Shown here piece after piece: positions 23,372 through 29,082 of a stretch of DNA of 29,082 bases (position 1 is its first letter; every line of letters starts with the position of its first letter). The stretch comes from an uncultured Haemophilus sp. (GTDB taxonomy: Bacteria > Pseudomonadota > Gammaproteobacteria > Enterobacterales > Pasteurellaceae): positions 1-29,082 of the forward strand of contig NZ_CAJLNI010000006.1 of the NCBI RefSeq assembly GCF_905207935.1, written 5' to 3'. Made by a program: the position numbers and the translations under genes. The notes under the pieces were generated by a model. It was not told the DNA's origin. It made no database searches and saw only the letters and a program-made list of their open reading frames with translations.

Positions 23372-24586
23372 TTAGTGGGCTGCCCACTCAATAGTGTTTA
23401 AATCAATACCTTCTTTGAACATATCCCAAAGTGGCGATAATTCACGAAGTTTTGCTACTGCATTACGTGTTAAATTAATGGTGTAATCAATTTCTTCTTC
23501 CGTTGTCCAACGACCAAGAGTGAAACGAATTGAGCTATGTGCTAATTCATCATTACGACCTAATGCACGTAATACATAAGATGGTTCTAAACTCGCTGAA
23601 GTACAAGCCGAACCAGAAGAAACTGCCACATCACGTAATGCCATCATCAATGATTCACCTTCAACATAGTTAAAGCTGATGTTCAAGTTATTTGCTACAC
23701 GGTGCTCCATTGAACCATTTACATAGGTTTCTTCAATTTCTTTTAATCCATTATATAAACGATCGCGTAAAGCTCTGATACGAGGAATCTCTGTCGCCAT
23801 TTCTTCTTTTGCAATACGATAAGCTTCACCCATACCAACAATTTGGTGTACAGGTAATGTACCAGAACGCATACCACGCTCGTGACCACCACCATGGATA
23901 ATTGCTTCTAAACGAACGCGAGGTTTACGACAAACATATAATGCCCCGATACCTTTTGGCCCGTACAATTTGTGACTAGACATTGACATCAAATCAACTG
24001 GTAATTCAGCAAGATTAATTTCTACCTTACCGACACTTTGGGTCGCATCTACGTGGAAAATGGTTTTGTTTGCACGGCAAAGCTCACCAATTGCTTTAAT
24101 ATCTTGAATCACGCCAATCTCATTATTCACATGCATAATTGACACAACAATTGTATCTGGACGTAATGCTGCTTTAAATTTCTCAAGATCGATTAAACCA
24201 TCTTCTTCTGGATCTAAATAGGTGACTTCAAAGCCTTCACGCTCTAACTGACGACAAGTATCTAATACGGCTTTGTGTTCAGTTTTGCAGGTGATAATGT
24301 GCTTACCTTTTGTTTGATAAAAGTGTGCCGCACCTTTAATTGCAAGGTTATCTGATTCTGTTGCGCCTGAAGTAAACACAATTTCACGTGAATCTGCACC
24401 AATTAAATCCGCAATTTGATTACGTGCAATATCAACCGCTTCTTCAGCTTGCCAGCCAAATTTATGTGAACGAGATGCTGGATTACCGAATACACCATCA
24501 ATGGTTAAATATTCCATCATTTTTTTAGCCACACGTTCATCAACTGGACATGTTGCTGCATAATCTAAATAAATTGGTAATTTCAT
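23372..24586 (-). CDS. iscS: IscS, cysteine desulfurase
   Basis: A 404-residue PLP enzyme that converts cysteine to alanine and provides persulfide sulfur for Fe-S clusters and tRNA thiolation. The PLP-Schiff-base region SSHKLYGPKGIGALYVC and the catalytic-Cys loop VSSGSACTSASLEPSYVL (Cys at about 328) are intact. A GTG two codons upstream is possible, but the ATG at 24586, 5 nt after AGGAG, gives the family start MKLPIYLDYAATCPVD. It is the second gene of the operon, 63 nt after iscR. Confidence 0.98.
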   Translation of the reverse strand: MKLPIYLDYAATCPVDERVAKKMMEYLTIDGVFGNPASRSHKFGWQAEEAVDIARNQIADLIGADSREIVFTSGATESDNLAIKGAAHFYQTKGKHIITCKTEHKAVLDTCRQLEREGFEVTYLDPEEDGLIDLEKFKAALRPDTIVVSIMHVNNEIGVIQDIKAIGELCRANKTIFHVDATQSVGKVEINLAELPVDLMSMSSHKLYGPKGIGALYVCRKPRVRLEAIIHGGGHERGMRSGTLPVHQIVGMGEAYRIAKEEMATEIPRIRALRDRLYNGLKEIEETYVNGSMEHRVANNLNISFNYVEGESLMMALRDVAVSSGSACTSASLEPSYVLRALGRNDELAHSSIRFTLGRWTTEEEIDYTINLTRNAVAKLRELSPLWDMFKEGIDLNTIEWAAH

Positions 24587-24649
24587 TTTCACTCCTAAAT
24601 AACTACTAAAAATGCTATCAATTTGACCGTACTTTAATCTACTTTCCCA

Positions 24650-25105
24650 TTATTGGTTGACTACAATTAAGTCATCAAAATCTTTGTGAGCTTTATGCTT
24701 CCCAGCTTTTTTCTCCACAAGCTCGGCTAATGTAATCTCATCTAAAAAATCAGAAATACGATCACTTAAATCTTGCCATAAAGTATGAGTTAAACACTCT
24801 ACTCCACCTTTGCAATTTCCTTTCCCAAGGCATCTTGTGACATTAATATTCTCATTGACGGCTGAAATCACCATGCCGATAGAAATTTGATTAGTTGGTA
24901 ACGCTAAACGATAGCCACCACCTGGGCCGCGAACGCTTTTTACTAATCCACCACGACGCAATTTGGCAAATAATTGCTCAAGATAAGAAAGTGAAATATT
25001 TTGACGTTCTGAGATATCCGCTAAACAAACTGGATCTGTCCCTGCGTGTAATGCGATATCTAAAATTGCGGTAACCGCGTATCGTCCTTTAGATGTAAGT
25101 TTCAT
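24650..25105 (-). CDS. iscR: IscR, Rrf2-family Fe-S regulator
   Basis: A 151-residue Rrf2-family regulator that senses [2Fe-2S] status and represses its own operon when holo. The winged helix opens MKLTSKGRYAVTAILDIALH, with SERQNISLSYLEQLFAKLR as the recognition region and GPGGGYRLA as the wing. Cluster ligands are three Cys in CLGKGNCKGGVECLTH plus the following His. It is the first gene of the operon, with a type 1 IscR site over its promoter. Confidence 0.97.
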   Translation of the reverse strand: MKLTSKGRYAVTAILDIALHAGTDPVCLADISERQNISLSYLEQLFAKLRRGGLVKSVRGPGGGYRLALPTNQISIGMVISAVNENINVTRCLGKGNCKGGVECLTHTLWQDLSDRISDFLDEITLAELVEKKAGKHKAHKDFDDLIVVNQ

Positions 25106-25134
25106 AAAGCATCCCTATTAATCGTCGTTTGGAT

Positions 25135-25166
25135 AGTTTACATATCTGACTATGATAGTCAATTTT
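25135..25166 (-). promoter_or_regulatory. iscR promoter with type 1 IscR site
   Basis: On the minus strand the promoter is TTGACT (25162-25157), a 16-nt spacer, then TAAACT (25140-25135). Across it lies a dyad, GACT-ATCAT-AGTC, at 25142-25166. It matches the type 1 IscR consensus (ATASYYGACTRWWWYAGTCRRSTAT) at all but about four positions. It overlaps the last base pairs of trmJ. Confidence 0.82.
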
Positions 25167-25884
25167 AGTCTTTTTGCAGATTAAGGCGTTTTTCAACCGC
25201 ACTTAACATTCCTCGCAAAATATTTAATTCATTTTTTTCTAGAGAAGAACGGTTATAAAGTCGTCTTAACTTTTGTATAACCCCTTGATTTTGAATAAAA
25301 CCAAGAGACTGATACACCTGTTCCGTATGAGCAAAAAAATACTCCATTTCTTGTGCTGTTGGATAGATATTTTCTATTGTTGAAAGTGCAGTTTCCGTTC
25401 TATTTTTCACTAAAAATGCCATTCGCATTTCATAACTTACCAACTGTACTGCCATCGCTAAATTTAGCGAAGAATATTCAGGATTAGCAGGGATATTTAA
25501 ATGATAATGACATTTAAGTAATTCTTCATTTGTGAGCCCAACACGCTCACGACCGAACACGATTGCCACTTGGCCTTGATGTGCACTGACTTTCTCCGCA
25601 CATTCTCTTGGCTCAATCAACGTACTCTGTAAATGACGCAATCTCGCACTGGTCCCAATTACTAATGAGCAATCTTCTATTGCTTGTTCAAAAGTATCAA
25701 CAATGTGGGCATTACGCACAACATCATCAGCGCCTGCAGCTAATGCAATAGATTGCTCATCCACCGATTTTGGCGAGACCAAATAAAGGTTGGATAATCC
25801 CATTGTTTTCATCGCACGCGAGGCTGAACCTATATTCCCACTATGAGATGTTTCAACCAAAACAATTCGAATATTTTGTAACAT
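25165..25884 (-). CDS. trmJ: tRNA (cytidine/uridine-2'-O-)-methyltransferase TrmJ
   Basis: A 239-residue SPOUT-class methyltransferase that modifies position 32 in the anticodon loop of several tRNAs. The N-terminus MLQNIRIVLVETSHSGNIGS contains the conserved N-x-G-S substrate/SAM region. AIVFGRERVGLTNEEL and IPANPEYSSLNLAMAVQLV are the family's motif 2 and motif 3 (knotted SAM site). It lies just upstream of iscR, as in many gamma-proteobacteria. Its stop codon is inside the IscR site. An uptake core lies at 25196-25204. Confidence 0.96.
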   Translation of the reverse strand: MLQNIRIVLVETSHSGNIGSASRAMKTMGLSNLYLVSPKSVDEQSIALAAGADDVVRNAHIVDTFEQAIEDCSLVIGTSARLRHLQSTLIEPRECAEKVSAHQGQVAIVFGRERVGLTNEELLKCHYHLNIPANPEYSSLNLAMAVQLVSYEMRMAFLVKNRTETALSTIENIYPTAQEMEYFFAHTEQVYQSLGFIQNQGVIQKLRRLYNRSSLEKNELNILRGMLSAVEKRLNLQKD

Positions 25885-26006
25885 TTTATGCCCGACTTAA
25901 ATTTGTGGATATTCTATCATAATAACCGCTAAATATAGTCAAGAATTTTGAAAATATTTTACTTTTTTGTAAATTTATTAACAAACAGGAGGAATAAGAA
26001 GTTGAC

Positions 26007-26082
26007 TGGTGGGCTGTGAGAGGATCGAACTCTCGACCGACGGATTAAGAGTCCGCTGCTCTACCAACTGAGCTAACAACCC
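26007..26082 (-). tRNA. tRNA-Lys (anticodon CUU)
   Basis: A 76-nt cloverleaf with encoded CCA. GGGUUGU pairs with ACAGCCC in the acceptor, with one G-U pair. GAGAG/CUCUC forms the T arm. The anticodon loop is C-U-CUU-A-A, which reads AAG lysine codons. It is downstream of, and shares a promoter with, the UUU isoacceptor. Confidence 0.95.
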
Positions 26083-26111
26083 AACCGGTTAAATAATAAT
26101 CTTTAAATAGA

Positions 26112-26187
26112 TGGTGGGTCGTGAAGGATTCGAACCTTCGACCAACGGATTAAAAGTCCGCTGCTCTACCGACTGAGCTAACGACCC
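26112..26187 (-). tRNA. tRNA-Lys (anticodon UUU)
   Basis: A 76-nt cloverleaf with encoded CCA, acceptor GGGUCGU/ACGACCC, and anticodon loop C-U-UUU-A-A. It is the first of the pair; 29 nt separate it from the CUU gene. Confidence 0.97.
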
Positions 26188-26210
26188 ACATCATTTCGGA
26201 ACAGATGCGT

Positions 26211-26238
26211 ATATTACCGATTTTATTTTCTGACGCAA
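26211..26238 (-). promoter_or_regulatory. Promoter of the tRNA-Lys pair
   Basis: On the minus strand TTGCGT (26238-26233) is followed after 16 nt by TAATAT (26216-26211). The predicted start is about 15-20 nt upstream of the first tRNA. Confidence 0.6.
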
Positions 26239-26307
26239 GAAAAATCTGAAGAAATTGTGTTAATTGCGTGAATACTCGTCAATTTCTGACAAGATCTTAG
26301 AACAAAT

Positions 26308-26340
26308 AAAAAAGGAGAGTATTTCTACTCTCCCTTTTTC
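26308..26340 (-). terminator. Terminator after pal
   Basis: GGAGAGTA and TACTCTCC (arms 26314-26321 and 26326-26333) form an 8-bp hairpin followed by a T-tract on the minus strand, ending the tol-pal unit. Confidence 0.92.
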
Positions 26341-26363
26341 TAAGAATCAAAATTCTCTAAAAA

Positions 26364-26831
26364 TTAGTATGCTAACACTGCACGACGGTTTTTAGAGTAT
26401 GCTGCTTCATCGTGACCTAACACTGCAGGTTTTTCTTCACCGTAAGAAACAGTTGATACTTTACCAGCGTCAACACCTTTACCAGCTAAGAAACCTTTAA
26501 CTGCATCAGCACGACGTTGACCTAAAGCGATGTTGTACTCTGGAGTACCACGTTCGTCAGTGTTACCTTCAACAACAACTTTAGAAGCTGGAGTTGCATT
26601 TAAGTATGCAGCGTGAGCATCTAAGATTTGAACGTATTCACCTTCGATGTTGAATTTGTCGAAACCGAAGTAAACGGTGTTGTAACGTTGTTGAAGATCT
26701 TCAACAGAGTAACCACCGAAAGTTTGACCGTTGTTAGCACCGTTGCCTGCTGCATCGTTGTTTGATGAGCTACATGCTGCTAATGCAGCTACTGAACCAG
26801 CAACTAATAATGATTTAACAAATTTGTTCAT
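26364..26831 (-). CDS. pal: Pal, peptidoglycan-associated lipoprotein (P6-like)
   Basis: A 155-residue outer-membrane lipoprotein. A signal peptide ends in a lipobox LAAC with the lipidated Cys at about residue 20, followed by a flexible Ser/Asn/Gly linker. An OmpA_C peptidoglycan-binding domain (about 50-155) has NTDERGTPEYNIALGQRRAD, which holds the Asp and Arg that bind diaminopimelate. It links the outer membrane to the wall and binds TolB; the H. influenzae ortholog is the P6 antigen. The frame is open 5 codons upstream, but the ATG at 26831 follows GAGGAG and is chosen. Confidence 0.97.
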   Translation of the reverse strand: MNKFVKSLLVAGSVAALAACSSSNNDAAGNGANNGQTFGGYSVEDLQQRYNTVYFGFDKFNIEGEYVQILDAHAAYLNATPASKVVVEGNTDERGTPEYNIALGQRRADAVKGFLAGKGVDAGKVSTVSYGEEKPAVLGHDEAAYSKNRRAVLAY

Positions 26832-26855
26832 TAGATTTCTCCTCAATGAGTTTTT

Positions 26856-28139
26856 TTATTTAGTCAAGTATGGAGACCAAGCTGGAAATTTCACTTGGCC
26901 ATTACTTCCTGGAAGACTCGCTTTAAAGCGACCATCTGCAGAAACTAATTGTAACACCTTTCCTAGCCCTTGTGTAGAGCTGTAAATAATCATGATACCG
27001 TTAGGAGAAATACTTGGGCTTTCACCTAAGAAAGATGTACTTAATACTTCAGAACTACCGCTGGTGAGATCTTGCTTCACCACGTTGTTATTACCGTTGA
27101 TCATCACGAGTGTTTTACCATCACTACTGATTTGCGCACTACCGCGACCACCAACTGGTGATGCACCACCACCACTTGCGCTCATGCGATAAACTTGTGG
27201 TGAACCACCTCTATCTGAAGTAAAGAGAATTGAGCTACCATCTGGAGACCATGATGGTTCTGTATTATTACCCGCACCGCGAGTTAATTGAGTCGGTGTA
27301 CCACCATTTGAGCCCATTACATAGATGTTTAATAAACCATCTTGTGAAGAAGCAAATGCTAGTTTAGAACCGTCTGGAGAGAATGCTGGTGCACCGTTAT
27401 GTCCAGGGAAAGAAGCGACTACTTTACGAGAACCAGAACCTAAGTCTTGTACTACAAGTTGTGATTTTTTATTCTCAAAAGATACATACGCTAAACGTTT
27501 ACCATCTGGAGACCAAGCTGGAGACATAATTGGTTGTGAGCTACGATTGACGATAAATTGGTTGTAACCATCATAATCTGCTACACGAACTTCATAAGGT
27601 TGTGAGCCACCATTTTTTTGCACCACATAAGCGATACGCGTTCTGAATGCACCACGAATACCAGTTAATTTTTCAAATACTTCATCACTCACAGTGTGCG
27701 CACCGTAACGCAACCATTTATTAGTCACGGTATAACTATTTTGCGCAAGTACGGCACCAGGTGTACCTGATGCACCTACAGTATCAACCAATTGGTAAGA
27801 AATGTTATAACCGCTACCAGTTGATGTCACTTGACCTACCACAACCGCATCAATACCTAAAGCAGTCCAAGCTTCTGGTTTCACTTCAGCTGCAGTCGTT
27901 GGTTGTTGTGGCATTTGGCTTACTGGAATTGGGTTAAATTTACCACTATTACGTAAGTCATCTGCAACAATTTGACCAATATTTTCAGGTGCAGAACCTG
28001 CGAAAGGAACAACTGCGATAGGACGAGCGCCATCAACACCTTCATCAATCACAATTCGAACTTCATCTTCTGCCATTGCTGTGCTTGCAAATGCAAACAT
28101 CACCACAAATAGCCCCATAACACGTTTGATCAATTTCAT
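26856..28139 (-). CDS. tolB: TolB, periplasmic beta-propeller of the Tol-Pal system
   Basis: A 427-residue periplasmic protein. A signal peptide (likely cleaved after T-A-M-A, about residue 23) is followed by an N-terminal TolB domain that starts EDEVRIVIDEGVDGARPI. From about residue 200 a propeller is built of S-P-D-G-K/S repeats (WSPDGKRLAYVS, FSPDGSKLAFAS, WSPDGSSILFTS). It binds Pal and signals to TolA through its N-terminal segment. It lies between tolA and pal. Confidence 0.97.
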   Translation of the reverse strand: MKLIKRVMGLFVVMFAFASTAMAEDEVRIVIDEGVDGARPIAVVPFAGSAPENIGQIVADDLRNSGKFNPIPVSQMPQQPTTAAEVKPEAWTALGIDAVVVGQVTSTGSGYNISYQLVDTVGASGTPGAVLAQNSYTVTNKWLRYGAHTVSDEVFEKLTGIRGAFRTRIAYVVQKNGGSQPYEVRVADYDGYNQFIVNRSSQPIMSPAWSPDGKRLAYVSFENKKSQLVVQDLGSGSRKVVASFPGHNGAPAFSPDGSKLAFASSQDGLLNIYVMGSNGGTPTQLTRGAGNNTEPSWSPDGSSILFTSDRGGSPQVYRMSASGGGASPVGGRGSAQISSDGKTLVMINGNNNVVKQDLTSGSSEVLSTSFLGESPSISPNGIMIIYSSTQGLGKVLQLVSADGRFKASLPGSNGQVKFPAWSPYLTK

Positions 28140-28180
28140 TTAATCACCTTATTTTAACGTTGTTACTTTCCTAAAACCGA

Positions 28181-29082
28181 TTATCGAGCATTGATATCAA
28201 AATCGATAGTCGGCGCTTTATATTTCTCATAAATAGCATCAGATGGTGCTGCTGGAACTTTTTTCGTTCTAGCGACCGCACTTAATGCTGCAGTACAAAT
28301 ATCATCAGGTCCAGAAACACGTTGATAGCCTAAAATAGTACCATCTCGACCGAGCTGGATTTTAATGCTACAAACTTTACCGGCAAAGCTTGGGTCTTTT
28401 AAGAAACGGCGTTGAATTTCACGTTTAATGACACCTGCATATTGATCACCAACTTTACCACCATCTCCAGCACCAAGTCCTGCACCACTACCTTGTGTAC
28501 CACCTTTATTTGCATTACCACCTTTAGATGCGCTACCACCACCGACATCACCGCCATTCATGAAGTCATCTAAAGCTGCTTGATCTGCTTTACGTTTTGC
28601 TGCATCAGCTTTTGCTTTTGCATCAGCCTTCGCTTTCGCTTCTGCATCTGCTTTAGCTTTTGCATCCGCTTTAGCTTTTGCTTCAGCCTTCGCTTTCGCC
28701 TCAGCATCTGCTTTCGCTTTTGCATCGGCCTCAGCTTTCGCTTTAGCATCTGCTTCTGCCTTAGCCTTCGCTTTTGCTTCAGCATCGGCTTTCGCTTTTG
28801 CCTCAGCCTTCGCTTTAGCATCTGCCTCAGCTTTTTCTTTCGCTTTTTGAGCTTCGGCTTGTGCTTTAGCTTTTGCCTCTTCCTCAGCCTGTTTAGCGGC
28901 TGCCGCTAAACGTTTCGCTTCTGCATCAGCTTTTAACTTCGCTGCTTCAGCTGCTTGTTTAGCTTTCGCTTCTTCAGCTTGTTTCTGTTTTTCTAACGCC
29001 TCTTGACGAGCAAGTTCTTGTAGCTGTTTTTGCTTTTCAATTTCTTGCTGCTTTTGTTTTTCAAGTTCTTTTTGACGTTGAA
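28181..29082 (-). CDS. tolA: TolA, C-terminal part (N-terminus beyond the window)
   Basis: 299 codons are visible; the membrane anchor and start lie outside the right edge. From the edge to about 28600 the product is a long Ala/Lys/Glu/Asp/Gln helix of KAKAEA-type repeats, the domain II that spans the periplasm. A Gly/Ser/Asn linker (GGDVGGGSASKGGNANKGG) follows, then the globular C-terminal domain III with YAGVIKREIQRRFLKDPSFAGK and one Cys pair (VCSIKIQ, DICTAAL). It couples the TolQR proton motor to TolB-Pal. An uptake core lies at 28275-28283. The long frames on the opposite strand are artefacts of the repeats. Confidence 0.96.
   Translation of the reverse strand, partial: QRQKELEKQKQQEIEKQKQLQELARQEALEKQKQAEEAKAKQAAEAAKLKADAEAKRLAAAAKQAEEEAKAKAQAEAQKAKEKAEADAKAKAEAKAKADAEAKAKAKAEADAKAKAEADAKAKADAEAKAKAEAKAKADAKAKADAEAKAKADAKAKADAAKRKADQAALDDFMNGGDVGGGSASKGGNANKGGTQGSGAGLGAGDGGKVGDQYAGVIKREIQRRFLKDPSFAGKVCSIKIQLGRDGTILGYQRVSGPDDICTAALSAVARTKKVPAAPSDAIYEKYKAPTIDFDINAR

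Noticed and set aside
24590..24630. Possible uptake core upstream of iscS (GACCGTACTTT)
   Set aside because: It departs from the core by one base (T for C) and has no partner arm; counted only as a degenerate relic.
28600..28860. Tandem DNA repeat or CRISPR-like array in tolA
   Set aside because: The repeats are short degenerate codon repeats encoding KAKAEA-type helix without equal spacers; no CRISPR array or cas gene is present.
28570..28909. Long frames on both strands opposite or out of phase with tolA (Phe/Cys/Ser-rich on plus, Lys/Arg/Met-rich on minus)
   Set aside because: They are products of the repetitive Ala/Lys/Glu codons of TolA domain II read in other frames; no ribosome site or protein-like composition.

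Overview
This window looks like the chromosome of a Haemophilus-type member of the Pasteurellaceae. It carries about 24 exact copies of the H. influenzae-type DNA uptake core (AAGTGCGGT or its complement). It is AT-rich, and its housekeeping proteins and operon orders are those of that family. The species cannot be fixed from sequence alone. From memory, these gene blocks are not neighbours in H. influenzae Rd, so a relative such as H. parainfluenzae is plausible (inference).

Layout: (1) 1-977, minus: the N-terminal part of thrA, preceded by a Thr/Ile-rich leader peptide and an attenuator. (2) 1129-1833, plus: the PLP homeostasis protein YggS. (3) 1891-6555, minus: the Mla lipid-transport operon mlaF-E-D-C-B, then ibaG and murA. 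(4) 6628-9130, minus: corC then lnt. (5) About 9262-10333: a small AT-rich accessory island with two immunity-like genes, a 29-codon fragment resembling a toxin tip, and a reading frame broken by a stop. Near-identical inverted uptake-sequence hairpins flank it on both sides. (6) 10383-13657, minus: the Leloir operon galT-galK-galM, divergent from galS (13873-14880, plus), which is followed by the galactose ABC transporter mglB-mglA-mglC. (7) 18790-25105, minus: the complete ISC iron-sulfur operon iscR-iscS-iscU-iscA-hscB-(DUF2625-like)-hscA-fdx-iscX, with trmJ upstream. (8) 26007-26187, minus: two tRNA-Lys genes with different anticodons (UUU and CUU). (9) 26364-29082, minus: the Tol-Pal envelope genes tolA (N-terminus outside the window), tolB and pal.

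The regulatory layer is clear in places. The gal/mgl block has three operator-like dyads (GNAANCGNTTNC) and three CRP-like sites. At mglB the spacing is that of a class II CRP promoter (CRP centre near -41.5, operator centre near -60.5). The iscR promoter contains a near-consensus type 1 IscR site, consistent with [2Fe-2S]-dependent autorepression. Short GC-rich hairpins or uptake-sequence dyads sit inside several operons and probably set the relative expression of neighbouring genes.

Most of the window is core metabolism, envelope maintenance and Fe-S assembly. The one accessory and least explained segment is the corC-galM island, which I read as a remnant of a polymorphic-toxin/immunity array.
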